Of a stretch of DNA of 64,000 nt, positions 52,073 through 62,695 are shown piece by piece (the first letter of the stretch is position 1; each line of letters begins with the position of its first letter). The stretch is from Polytrichum commune (taxonomy: Eukaryota > Streptophyta > Polytrichopsida > Polytrichales > Polytrichaceae), in the NCBI GenBank assembly GCA_950295325.1, contig OX485804.1, positions 26,040,001-26,104,000 of the forward strand, read 5' to 3'. Under the pieces are notes generated by a model. That model had not been told where the DNA came from. It saw only the letters and a list, made by a program, of their open reading frames with translations, and searched no databases. Both the position numbers and the translations under genes were made by a program.

Positions 52073-52568
52073 ATAGGTTTACCTTGATATTGTGTTTATG
52101 TTATTGTATTAATTAATCATCATCGCTTAATTGTTGTACATTGAATGCATAAAGCTTTAGTTTCTGATTGGGCTGGTGATTTGGCGTTATATCAGTTAGT
52201 TGGTTTTTTATCCCTCTAATCATGTTCTTGATCCTATATGGAGACAAGGTTTGTATGTTATACCTTTTATGACTTGTTTGATAATAACATAATTTTGGGG
52301 AGGTTGGAGTATTACCGGATAAACGGAAACTAATGCACGTCTTTGGAGTTACGAAGACGTAACTACAATACATATTGTGTTATCAAGTTGCTTTACCTTC
52401 AGTCAAGCTACTTTTCCTATTTTTTTCTCCTTTGGACATATTTGGCATGGTGCTAGAACATTATTTAAAGATGTTTTTGCTAGTATTGATTCGGACTTAG
52501 ACACTCAACTTGAATTTGGAGCATTTCAAAAATTAGGAGATTTTACTACTAAAAGACAAATAGTTTAA
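52073..52568 (+). pseudogene. psbB: psbB (CP47) pseudogene with about 1 kb internal deletion
   Basis: CP47 is the photosystem II core antenna protein. The N-terminal part is readable across frame changes: IGLP*YCVYVIVLINHHRLI (start ATG now ATA, W now TGA), [34 protein letters not shown] and FWGGWSITG. After [16 protein letters not shown] it jumps directly to the C-terminus: [46 protein letters not shown] and RQIV then stop. About 335 of 508 codons are missing, including most chlorophyll-binding loops. Order and strand match plastid psbB relative to clpP and psbT. Confidence 0.9.
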
Positions 52569-52722
52569 ATTTTGTATTAAATTGTTTATTTCCTATTTTT
52601 AAAATAAAAATATGTTTACATATATTATTCTAAATTTCATATATATAATCATAGACTCCTTGAATGAATATATTTTTCAATTAATACAAAAGCCATCTCC
52701 ATACTCACTTACAATCAAATAT

Positions 52723-52837
52723 TTGGAAGCATTAATTTATACATTTCTATTGGTAGGTACTATAGGAATTTTTATTTTTATTTTTTTCAAGAACCACCTA
52801 AAATTCAAACTAAAAGAAAAAAAAATAACAAATAACA
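52723..52837 (+). pseudogene. psbT: psbT remnant
   Basis: A small photosystem II subunit with one membrane helix. Reads LEALIYTFLLVGTIGIFIFI then FF, matching MEALVYTFLLV...FF with the ATG changed to TTG. The following REPPK motif is broken by a one- or two-base change: the next frame gives PPKIQTKRK. It lies about 155 bp after the psbB stop, as in plastid genomes. Confidence 0.85.
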
Positions 52838-52872
52838 AATTTGCACCTTCCCTAAAAAATGGAAGGTCGTTA

Positions 52873-53013
52873 CTAATGAATAAAGTCTTGATGTTCTTCA
52901 AAAGGATCTCTAAGTTCTTTAGAGGGTTGTCCAAAACCTATATAAACAACATAACCAGTAAAACTTATAAGTAAACAATATATAAATATAGCGGCAAAAG
53001 TTGTAGTTTTTAT
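52873..53013 (-). pseudogene. psbN: psbN remnant, frame still open
   Basis: A photosystem II assembly factor with one membrane helix, encoded opposite psbB/psbT as usual. The minus strand reads [20 protein letters not shown] then [20 protein letters not shown] and HQD, 43 residues as expected. It then runs three codons (FIH) past the normal end to TAG. Only the start codon (ATA for ATG) and the stop are altered, with no internal stop or frameshift, unlike its neighbours. Confidence 0.85.
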
Positions 53014-53112
53014 TTTTTAATCTTTCTAAAAGAATGGTTTGGTTTTAATTAATATAATAGTACACAAAGTTCATAAATATCAACTACCAACTAATCTAAT
53101 AATATTTTATTT

Positions 53113-53180
53113 ATGACTACACTAATTATTGATAATACTCCTAATACTAAAGGAAGACCTACCACATGCATAATTCATAA
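53113..53180 (+). pseudogene. psbH: Probable psbH 5' fragment
   Basis: ATG at 53113 begins MTTLIIDNTPNTKGRPTT, resembling psbH N-termini of the MATQxIDNTSKT type. It sits about 100 bp from the psbN start on the plus strand, the position of psbH in plastid genomes. Similarity ends near 53170, where non-plastid sequence begins. Confidence 0.5.
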
Positions 53181-53189
53181 TGTTCTCTT

Positions 53190-53780
53190 ACTACTGTGTG
53201 TCTTACTTATTGTTAAGGGTATGGTTGAGAGCTTTAGGACACCTGCCCAATAATCACCTGGAGTCTCAAAGTGGATTGCGTACAGACGATAATAATTTCA
53301 AGTTTCATTCCGGTTCCTATATGCAACCAAATAACCGGTATCCCATTCCGAGCCCCCCATTCGATTTGGCTTGCCTCTAGGTTTGCACCTGATTCATCAC
53401 AACCTTCATTGACGTCTTGTCTTTGGCTATGCTTGTTAATATGGTGCCCAGTTTGTCGCACAGTGCGTCCACGGACCGTAATGTGACATCATCATCGGGA
53501 AAATATTTTTCAAAGATGTCCCACACCCACCAATCAAGTTGTGCTATGGCATTGAATGCAACCACAATGAATTTGGTGTTGTACGCAATCATTGATGGGC
53601 TCTCGCAGAGAGCAACAACCTCGTTAGTGATCATCAGTGGCATCAGCCCCCTGCAGCCTCTACGGCGCGGGGCAAGTGTTGCTAATGTGTGTCCCTCCAC
53701 GATGTCCTCACAACTTAACCCAAGCTCAGCATCCAACGCTTTCCAAAATCGTTTTCCTGAAGGCCACAACTATTAAGGTT
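53190..53780 (-). other. GC-richer block with unidentified 130-codon frame
   Basis: The minus-strand frame at 53769-53377 reads FWKALDAELGLSCEDIVEGH ... AIAQLDWWVWDIFEKYFPDD and SVDALCDKLGTILTSIAKDK, and looks protein-like (mixed composition, amphipathic stretches). A continuation in another frame (53461-53234) is open too. It abuts the truncated psbH directly. The family is not recognised. A retroelement or captured nuclear gene fragment is possible. Confidence 0.35.
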
Positions 53781-56629
53781 ATCATCGTTTGAGAATGTTA
53801 AGAATGTCATATTTGTGATATTATTAGATAAGCCGCTTCACAAAGTGACCTAGTTGTTGTTGTTGCATCTAATCAAGATTGGTATATTTGAATTTAGCAT
53901 ATGATATTTTAAAACTATCAAACTAGCTTGGATGATGTTTAAATTTATTTTGAACATATCTTTTCATCATATTAATATTCCTTATTAATTATATGATTTA
54001 AATAATTATTTTTTATATTTGAAAAATCTTAAATTTTAAAATATATTAAAATATTAATGGCTTTAGATTTCTAGTCCAAAATACATTCTTGGTACAATTT
54101 AAAGTTGTTTTATTATAATATATCTTCCGGTTTCAAATTTTAATTATCCATAAAAATTTATTATTTTGATGAAGGAATATGAAATAGAATTGACCATAAA
54201 TTTTTTTTAATAAAATATTTTCATTTTATTTGTTCTTCAAGGCTCATAAATTTTTAAATCTTATGTATTTCATGAGTTTTTGTAGTTATAAGTTGCTTTC
54301 ATTGAATTGATAGTTTTTTATTATTATTTGTTAAAATCTCTTTGTTGTAGGTTGATACAAACAATCCTTCACAACATTCAACTTTCAAATATTATGATGC
54401 ATTGGAGTTGAATATTTAGTCAACCTCTTTTTATGTGAAAGCAAATGTAATTTTTGACGAATCATTTGTTTGATTCAAAATCAATGATTGATAATCTTCA
54501 GTTTCAAACGTATTTAGAATCAAGGTTTTTAATTCTTTTATGATGTTTGCTCTCAATGTCTTTGATTCAATCTACTTTTATATTAGATTTTTTCAAATTA
54601 GAGAAAATATTTATTCATGGATATAGACTTGAAAAAGTAATAGTTTATGTCCCATTAAAAGAAATCATATAAAAAATAAGATCTCACCTTATAATTAATA
54701 AATTCTTCATCATATAGATTAGGAAAAAAATATGTGCAAATTTTGATAATATAAAATATAAAATTAAATCAATTAAATTTATTTAAATCAATAAGAAACC
54801 TTCAAAACTTATAAACAAGATGTTCTTGGTTTGGAATGGAATTCATTGTTTGCAAGTGTCAAGATCAATTGTTGATGAGGTTCATTGTTTAGATGTAAAT
54901 TGATACATTTCAATTGAGATCATTTAGTTGAATTCACCATTTAATATTCAGTACAATGTATGACCTCAACAAATCATTTTTTTCTATGTATTTTTTATAT
55001 TTATTGATGTGTTCTTTATTCATATTATGACCTCTTTATTTTATTGCTTATTGATTTTGTATGGGTTATTTTTGTCATATTGTACATTCACATGTAAAGA
55101 CCAATTTCATTCATCAATTGTATCGGATGTAAGCTATTGAAATCTTCCCTATTGAGAACCTCAAAAACTTTTGACACCTGAACAATATAAAACATCAATC
55201 ACAAAAATAATTGCAACAGCATACATGCTTACACATGATCTTTTTTTATTACTTATATAATATCAGTTTCATACCAAACCTTAATTTTTTTCACAAGTTT
55301 CATATTATTATGTTTGTCTTAACATGAGATTGTTGACACATGATATTTGGCTAAAAACAATTATTTGAATTTGTTCCAGAACATGGCATGTATATTGAAG
55401 GGATCGTTGGGTTTATGAATATAATAATGGATGCAAAACGAGTTAGTTTGCTTGACACTTAGTGTGGAAGGGAGAAAGCCCACTCACCTCGCCCCCCCCC
55501 CCCCGCCTCCAAGAATTAAACCTATAAAGCAAACACAATATGTATCCCTGCCACTTCACTTCGTATATATGTGATGCATTCATACCAAGGATACTACAAC
55601 TTATTTCATCACAAGTCTAAAGTCTAAATGCCCAAGAAGCCCAAATGTGTCAATTGCACGTGTTTTTGGAAGGTTTATGGAACTTAATTTTAATCTAATT
55701 TTTTGAAGTTTTAGTGTGTTGGGTGCTATACAAATTGAAATGCATTGGTCTAGAATTTACCAAATCATAGGAGATTTGAGGCCTATATAATTTTTAAAGT
55801 TTCATCCGTTTCGTGTTTGTAGGTGAACTAGGCCAGTTGGAGAAGTTTGCACATGACATGTCAGTCACTCCCCTAAGGGCATGTGGCTTTGCTTGGGAGT
55901 TGCCCACTATCTACCCATGGACATGTGCCTATCTGGGCCCAACTTGAACCAAGACAATGGCAATGTTAATGTGGGGTTTAAAGGCTAGCCCTCTCACCAC
56001 CCTCCTCCAATAGTGAACGCTCCCCGAATTTTAAGCCTTGTACACCTGACAACTACTCATGAGGCTTTTGTTGACAAAGGAGCTCTCCTTGAACAACAAC
56101 CATAGCCATGCTTCCTTCAACAATAGTTGCATCTAATTTCGTGAGCAAAACGGGAATTAAATTTGCATTCAAGATGTGAATCAATTGACAACAACAACCC
56201 ATTACTTGGGCGGACCCAACTCCTTTGCACTTCTTTTAGCACACCCCCCCCCCCCCGAGGTGCCCAAGGTGCCCGTTCATGACCCCAGATAAAAAAATCA
56301 CAATTTTAGGCAACTTTGGCTATATCTGCTCAATATTGGATTTTGGTAGACCTCGTTCTTGCAAATTTTTTAATTACTCTCTTAATATCTACCATATGGA
56401 TTTTCAATTTAATGCTTTGAGTACATGTTCTAAAATATTCGGTCTATCTCCCGCAATGCCGATATGCATTACAAGGGTTCTCCAAAATTAAGAATGTCAT
56501 CTTTTGGGAAGGTGAAAGTCTCATGTGGTAGAGATCTACAATAGATTTTCAAAGATATAAACCTAATTACATTGAAGCATTTATGGTATACAATTGGATA
56601 AGAAAACAAAAAGTTCACATTCTAGGACA
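53781..56629. other. Very AT-rich anonymous region with poly-C tracts
   Basis: No further plastid gene (petB, petD) was recognised after psbH. Runs of 12-15 C occur at about 55488-55503 and 56244-56258. Around 54350, TTGTAG precedes an open stretch VDTNNPSQHSTFKYYDALEL, an isolated exon-like piece with no partner. Confidence 0.45.
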
Positions 56630-56850
56630 TCGTGGCACTCCCAAGAGGTGGACTTTTGATTAAAAACAGTGGGCCTTTCATAAAAAAAAACCCCTATATA
56701 TGAGAAGTTTATAGATAAATAAATAAATTGTCTACGTGCTAACGACAACCTAGAATATGGATTCATGTATTTATACTAAACTTTTCGATATATTGTAGTA
56801 AATGGCTCTACTACATATACATAATATAAAATTTGAACTAAATAAGAAAT
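56630..56850 (+). repeat. Dispersed repeat, pair of 34900-35130
   Basis: Shared phrases: GAGGTGGACTTTTGATTA, CCCCTATATATGAGAAGTTT, CTAACGACAACCTAGAA and ACTAAACTTTTCGATATATTG. Confidence 0.55.
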
Positions 56851-56963
56851 ACACCTTCTTACTCTAGATATATTTGAGCAGTAGCAATTTGGCATAGAGT
56901 TTTAATAAGACTAAAGTGACAACAATGATAGCAAGTTGTACGAGATATAATTTTCCACATGTA

Positions 56964-57266
56964 CTACACTAAATAATCCTATTAACGTGAAAATAATTAG
57001 AGTGAGCCACACTAATTTTTTAATCAAGGTGGAGATAACATGGTTCCAATACCCTAGGTCTTCCACTAAGTTTGTATGAAGACTTCCAGTCAACACATTG
57101 AATATTAGTCATACGTCAGGACAAAAATAACACAAAACATAATCATCATCCACATTAATATTCTAGTAAAACAATTAATATGGCCCACAATAAGTTTCAT
57201 CAGGAGAATTAGCACGAGCTCTAGAAAATGACTATGGCCCAACAATATTAGGACTATTTAGTGCAG
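56964..57266. mobile_element. Family E TIR element (copy E4)
   Basis: Starts CTACACTAAATAATCCTATT and ends TTAGGACTATTTAGTGCAG, about 303 bp. Closely related to E2 and E3. Confidence 0.7.
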
Positions 57267-57753
57267 CTTAATCAATTTGGCAAATCTCTTACTCCGAGTT
57301 TCACATGAATAAGCCTTGGGAGCTTCTCTCCCTTTCTATGTAGGCTTGAGGAACAAGTTAGTAGAAATAGGGGTCCTCATTTTTTGAAAGAATCACCGGG
57401 CATAATCATTGCAAGTTCCTATTTGAGTCCATTGTGAAAAATTAAAGATGTAAAGCATTCACATATTCTCGTATTAAAGCTTAAAATTGTACAAGATTCT
57501 ATACATGAATTTCGATTCTTCCATCATAGTGCACTAAATTAGTGATCCATACACAAAGTAAATATAACTTTAGTTCCATATGACTCCTTAAGTTTGAACA
57601 TTCTATCATGTAACGCAGTGTACTTTGTACCACAAGAGTGAAAGAAACTTCTAACTGCATGGATATTATCTTTAGGTCAATTCCATGCATTTCTCTTCCC
57701 AAAAATAAGTCACTTCATAAAGTTATTCAGCCTTTCATCCTAGACTATCGACA
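57267..57753. other. No gene recognised
   Basis: Anonymous spacer between two family E elements. The minus-strand frame at 57499-57702 has no motif. Confidence 0.5.
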
Positions 57754-58097
57754 CTACACTAAATAGGTAGATTAGTGTTGGAAACACTAATAGTCGACGA
57801 AAACGCTAAATGTAAATTGTCTCTATAGTGTTAGAACACTAAATGTCAACTCTAACACTATTTGTACCAAGTAGTAACTTTAAATATTTACATGAGCGCA
57901 TTTAATGTTAGATGATATTTTGTAAATCTTGGAATGAAGAATTGAAGGAAGAAGAATATGAGAACCTCGTAAAAGGTATGATTTGTTCAAACCCTATTCA
58001 AACACTAATTGTAATATCAGTTGAAAATTAGTGTTTTAGGTAACTATTGCATCTAACACTAATCTTCATCTAACACTAATCTACCTATTTAGTGTAG
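57754..58097. mobile_element. Family E TIR element (copy E5)
   Basis: 344 bp with the clearest termini of the family: CTACACTAAATAGGTAGATT at the left and AATCTACCTATTTAGTGTAG at the right, perfectly inverted over 20 bases. AACACTAA motifs are scattered inside. Confidence 0.85.
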
Positions 58098-58132
58098 CGG
58101 ATAATCATCGAAGGTTCATAACATTATCAAGC

Positions 58133-58253
58133 AATGTGCGTTCATTCATGTGGGCCCCCGAGAATACAGCCATGGGATGTCGCAATTTTGAGTTTGCACT
58201 AGTTGTTGCATCCCATGGTTATATTCTCAAGGCCCACATGAACGAAGGCACAT
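58133..58253. repeat. 121-bp palindrome
   Basis: The left arm AATGTGCGTTCATTCATGTG, then GGCCCCCGAGAATACAGCC, pairs with the right arm ending CCCACATGAACGAAGGCACA, with few mismatches across about 48 bp; the spacer is about 19 bases. A single arm recurs at 32627-32682. Confidence 0.8.
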
Positions 58254-58254
58254 T

Positions 58255-58478
58255 ATTTAATAAGGGGTTGTTGACATTATGGACCGTGAAGTGGTCCCAA
58301 GTCCCTGTAAAATTTGTGATTGGCTATTGAACTTGTCCCGGGACCACTTCGGATTACAACAAGGGAAGAAAAAAATGTTAGAGTGACCATGGAGTTCGAG
58401 GTCCGCAACATACATATTTCAAGGCCTACATCATCCACTGATGTGGTCCAACTTCATGGTCCATGGTGTAAACTGGCC
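58255..58478. repeat. Family B fragment (copy B2)
   Basis: Inverse match to 24340-24498 (GAAATGTTAGAGTGACCATG, GAGTTCGAGGTCC, ATTGGTTGTTGAAC-type phrases). Ends CATGGTCCATGGTGTAAACT plus GGCC, directly before the TTA that flanks A5. Confidence 0.65.
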
Positions 58479-58481
58479 TTA

Positions 58482-59482
58482 GGGCCACTTCACACACGAG
58501 CCAAGAGCCGTGACCATGAAATTGTGAGAGCCCAAAAGAAAGTGTCCAAAGGCCGTCCCAACACACCCCCAAAATCATGTTGTGTGGTCACCGACCCTCA
58601 AGTGTAGCGTGAAGTCATGTGTGACCGGACCCTCAACCAAATGCTTTTTCAATGGATTCTTATTCATGCGGGTCCTCACGCATGATAAATTAGAATAAAT
58701 CAATAGTTGTAAGCGTTCGGAGTGCCATGGTCTCCTAGCTTTGTGTTAGGCCTACCTCCAAGAGGTGGTTTTTGAAAATAATCCAAGTGACCATGAAACT
58801 TGATCCATTCAATGCCACGTAGGAATCCATGTAGACTTTACATCCACGTTGCGTTCACATACTCCGTAGGTCCCCCAAGTGTAGTGTGAAGCGAACTTGG
58901 ACCAGTTCCACCTTTTCCACCAATGGGAGTGCTTGAATTGTACTGGTCACGGGCTCTTAGAGCCACTTCACACACAAACCAAGAGCCGTGAACATGCAAT
59001 TATAAGAGCCCAAAAGAAAGTGTCCAAAGGCCGTCCCAAGACACTTCCGAAATCATGTAGTGTGGTCATGGACCCTCAGGTGTAGTGTGAAGTCATATGT
59101 GACCGGACCCTCAACCAAATGCTATTTCAATGAAACTCTATTCATTTAGGACCTCACACATGATAAAATGGAATAAACCAATGGTTGTCAACGTTCGGAG
59201 TACCATGGTCTCCCGGTTTTGTGTTAGGCCTACCTCCAAGAGGTGGTTTTTGAAAACAGTCCAAGTGACCATGAAACACGATCCATTCGATGCCATGTAG
59301 GAATCCGTGTACACTTTACATCCATCTTGCATTCACTCACTTTGTTGGTCCCTCAAGCGTAGTGTGAAGCGAACTTGGACTAGCTCCACCTTTTCCACCA
59401 ATGAGAGTGCTCGAAGTGTACTAGTCACGGGCTCTCAGTCTCGTGTGTGAAGTGGCCTTTAGTCTCATGTGTGAAATGGTCC
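58482..59482 (+). mobile_element. Family A MITE (copy A5) split by insertion of A6
   Basis: A5 begins GGGCCACTTCACACACGAGC after TTA (58479-58481) and is collinear with A2 up to GGGCTC at 58956. Its missing last 21 bases, GTCTCATGTGTGAAATGGTC plus C, reappear at 59462-59482 after A6, followed by TTA (59483-59485). Removing A6 and one TTA restores a full-length element of about 500 bp with intact TTA duplication. Confidence 0.9.
58960..59458 (+). mobile_element. Family A MITE (copy A6) inserted in the terminal repeat of A5
   Basis: 499 bp, starts GAGCCACTTCACACACAAAC and ends CTCGTGTGTGAAGTGGCCT, with TTA on both sides (58957-58959, 59459-59461). Same orientation as its host element. Confidence 0.9.
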
Positions 59483-59722
59483 TTATTAATGTCACGTTAG
59501 AGCAAATCGTTCTAGAATCTTCTTACTTCTAAAATAAATAAATAAAAATCTTCAAACATGCATTGGTTCCGGTCAAGACCCCCCCGGGGTTCACTCAAGG
59601 AGTGGAGAAAGTTGGGGGAAAATATTCCGAACCCTTTCGCTGCTTTCACACTATTCAAGGATCAGTGTACATGTTTTTTCTGCCTTTACATGTATGAGGG
59701 GGCAGGCCGGCCTTGACTCCAA

Positions 59723-60029
59723 GGGCCACTTCACACATGAGCCAAGAGCCGTGACCTTGTAATGGTGAGGACCCTTGACTCTCATCCAAAGGCCGTACCA
59801 TGGCTGTTGGGAAAATTGTTTTCTGTAGTCATGGGCAGACCATGTATCTTTATCCACAACCTGCTCTGTAGGACTCCCTGTAAACTTTTCATCCACGAAC
59901 TTTTCTTTGGGCCTTCAAGCCTTCACCCCCTAGTGTGAAGTGAACTTGGACAGTCTTCGCCTTTTCGACCAATGAGAGCTCTTACATTACCATGGTCAGG
60001 GGCCTTCAGCCTTATGTGTGAAGTGGCCC
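59723..60029 (+). mobile_element. Short family A MITE (copy A7)
   Basis: 307 bp with good terminal repeats (GGGCCACTTCACACATGAGC and TGTGTGAAGTGGCCC) but a diverged, shorter interior. Left flank CAA, right flank TAA. It belongs to the same subfamily as the decayed copy at 2373. Confidence 0.8.
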
Positions 60030-60809
60030 TAATATTAAAACACTCATCTGATTGATTGAGCCCCGGCCATTGCATGCAAACTGTAGGCTAGAGGTGTCTT
60101 AATTACTTGCTTTCTGTGACTACACTTGTTTGGTATAATTAGTGTGGATCGGAAAGGCATTTGGGTTGGAAATTAGCATGGCCCACATTAGTTTTATATT
60201 TTTCTCCCTCTTTAGTATGACACGTTTGGGAAACACAAAAAAAGTAGTCGTATTATCGAGGTGTCGTCTTCTCATGAATATGACAAATGGCGTAAAGTTC
60301 TCGAATTATTGAGGGAATACGAAAACCTTAGTAATATAAGCTTAAAAAAATACAACGAGTTTAAGCAATATAGATGGTATGAAATAGTAATTTATAACTT
60401 CAAACAAATGCAAATATTCTCAAGAAACTCTTGAAATAGGAGTCCAAAGAACTTTGGTGTTGCCTACTCAAGTTAGCAACTGTCATCTTATCTAAATTCA
60501 ATACAAACTTTTGAGAACAGATAATTTCATTAACACCAAAATATAAAGAGTTCTCTAATATGAAACTAAACAACAATGATACATGACATTTAGCAACATA
60601 CTAGGCAGGAGGCCACTCTAACCCTAATCATGTCCATTATGCACTAGTAACCCTAATCCTCATTAAGTTCCCAATGATAAGTGAAGTTCCCAAGTAGTTT
60701 TGAAGTGAATATGGATGTATTTTAATTGTAATATATAAAATAGTATGGGTAATTGGGAATTAGTGTGGCCCACACTAATTAGATAAAACAGTGTATCAAG
60801 CTTCTCGTA
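60030..60809. other. No gene recognised
   Basis: Anonymous AT-rich sequence. TTAGTGTGG motifs near 60140 and 60760 recall family E interiors, but no element could be delimited. Confidence 0.5.
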
Positions 60810-61020
60810 GGGTATGAAACATGTAATTAGTACGAGGTAAACTGAGTATGAGATGGCTAGCAAATTTAAATTGGGGTTGTAGCCCCTTTCCTCATAATTT
60901 TGGAGTTGATATTAATATCTCATTTGTTGTCAATTTAGGTTCATTAAGTGGTCATATCGCCCCCCCCCCCCCCCAACACACACACATGAGTTGTATTGAG
61001 TATTGAGTCTAGAATAGTTA
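60810..61020 (+). repeat. Dispersed repeat with poly-C tract (copy 3)
   Basis: GGTCATATCG followed by 15 C (60960-60974), a short CA run and GTATTGAGTCTAGAA, parallel to copies at 2870 and 19146. Confidence 0.6.
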
Positions 61021-61263
61021 TCAAATATTGAGCACATAGGCCAATCTTTTTCAAACACATGCTTTTTGGTTTCCCTTCTTGGAGCCACACCACGTAAAGT
61101 TTAAATATAGGTGTCCTAAGTACTAAGAAAATCAATTGAATAAGAGGTGTCTACCTCAAGTTAGATTGGTTGCTAGACCTAAATCACCATAGTTTGTGCA
61201 TTTTTAGTAAGAAAATAAATTGATGTTATGGATTAAATCTCCTTGAATTAGTTGACTCTCTTG

Positions 61264-61517
61264 AGGGCATGCTTACACTAGTGACCATACGGTTCCTTTT
61301 TGTTAACTCTCATCGGTAGTGATGGTCCCACTTTATTTTACACAAGATCACCAAAAATAAGAGAAACCACGGGTGAGCATGTCAGAATATGAATGAGAAA
61401 GTGACATGCCCATAATGTCTAGTGTAAAGTGAACTTGGACCATCTCTAGCTTCTCACCCAATCACATAATGTGTATATCACGAGACAAGGGCCCTCAACC
61501 TCTATTGTAAAGTGGTC
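61264..61517. mobile_element. Family F TIR element (copy F1)
   Basis: About 254 bp. Left end GGGCATGCTTACACTAGTG. The right end is an inverted arm containing GGGCCCTCAACCTCTATTGT then AAAGTGGTC. The same arm appears at 4533 and 34755. Confidence 0.5.
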
Positions 61518-62014
61518 ATAGAATCATCATATTTTGTTTAGTTTTGTGCCATTTAATGAACGTGACATGCTGCAGTTTACCCAACATGATGATAATGTTG
61601 GTGGGAATGCATCCATTGTTCATTTTGGTTACCAACCTCTCCCTCTTCTACAATTACAAACCTTGCAAGAGATTGGGGTCCCACATGCTGCCAAAGAACA
61701 AACCTACACCACACATCAAACACTATTGGTTCAATATAATCTAGAGCATCCGTGTAATGGACTAATTGGGAGATGGAATTTTGAGATGATGAAAACTGCA
61801 GGGATGGATATCCAAGGGTAAGGATGAAAACAAGCTAATGGATGAGAAATAAGATATATGTGATCTAATTCTAGAAGATAGAGGATCATACAATGAAATT
61901 ATCTATGTATATAGATAGGAAAGCTTCAATCTACAATATAGTAAGACTTGAGAATATAGTAAGCATCTCTTAGATACTATGGTTAGGTATAAGGTGTGGG
62001 CGAAGGATAACACA
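61518..62014 (+). other. Unassigned open frame 61534-61821
   Basis: A 95-codon plus-strand frame (FNERDMLQFTQHDDNVGGNA ... HPCNGLIGRWNFEMM) looks more protein-like than most nearby frames but matches nothing I recognise. No splice partners seen. Confidence 0.25.
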
Positions 62015-62119
62015 TGTAACATGTTTTGTATGTGTCTCCAAGTTGTGAGGCGAGCCTTTAGATTGGAAATTGTAAAATTGTGAACAATTTAGCGTGCTTA
62101 GATTTAGAGGTATGTTACA
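62015..62119 (+). mobile_element. Possible short LTR of a retroelement
   Basis: Begins TGTAACAT and ends ATGTTACA, an exact 8-base inverted pair with TG...CA ends, immediately before a primer-binding-site-like sequence. At 105 bp this would be unusually short for an element with gag, so the true 5' edge may lie further left (for example near 61860). The second LTR is outside the window. Confidence 0.4.
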
Positions 62120-62123
62120 ATTT

Positions 62124-62135
62124 TGGTATCAAATC
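62124..62135 (+). other. Primer-binding-site-like sequence
   Basis: TGGTATCAAATC resembles the TGGTATCAGAGC site complementary to the 3' end of initiator methionine tRNA, which primes many plant LTR retrotransposons. It stands 4 bases after the candidate LTR and upstream of gag. Confidence 0.55.
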
Positions 62136-62269
62136 ATTTTGTTTTGTTGATTGCATTGTGTTAAGTTTTGCTTGTGATTTTTTGGTATTGATGTGATCTT
62201 GTTTGGTAGTCTTCCACAAAAAAATTAAAAAAAATAAAAAAATCTGAACCCTAAGCTATTGTCTAAGCC

Positions 62270-62695
62270 AATTTTTGAAGCAATCTCCCAAGCCGTTGTT
62301 ATGGCTATGGAGAAACATACATACAATTGTGGAAAAGAAAAAGAAAAACTAAAATCTCCATCATCTCCTACTTCTTCCTCTTTTTCTAACCACTCCTCAC
62401 ATCCTTATGAGACAAGCAAAAGAGAATAGATAGATGAAAGCAAAGAGAGGGAGGAGAATAAGGATAAGAACAAAGTCTTGCACGACGTCCATTAGAGCAT
62501 GCAATCACCAACTTTCTCTAGTGGAATTACCTTTAGCCCAAGACAATGTTATCCTTGTTAGGAATGGTGGAAATTTTGTTTGATGGAGAGCTTTTAGAGA
62601 AAGAAAAAATGAGGGCGGTTTCCTTCTTGTTGAGAGACCGAGCCTATCTTTGGTGGACTCGGATTAAGACCAATAGAGAGGAGACCGACAAAGGT
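62270..62695 (+). pseudogene. gag remnant, 5' part (Ty3-like retrotransposon)
   Basis: Readable pieces include ISQAVVMAMEKHTYNCGKEK and, near 62570-62690, LLEKEKMRAVSFLLRDRAYL followed by WWTRIKTNREETDKG. The latter matches the retrotransposon gag pattern in which a helix ends A-x-x-WW. Stops and frame changes separate the pieces. The frame is cut by the family E element at 62696. Confidence 0.6.
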
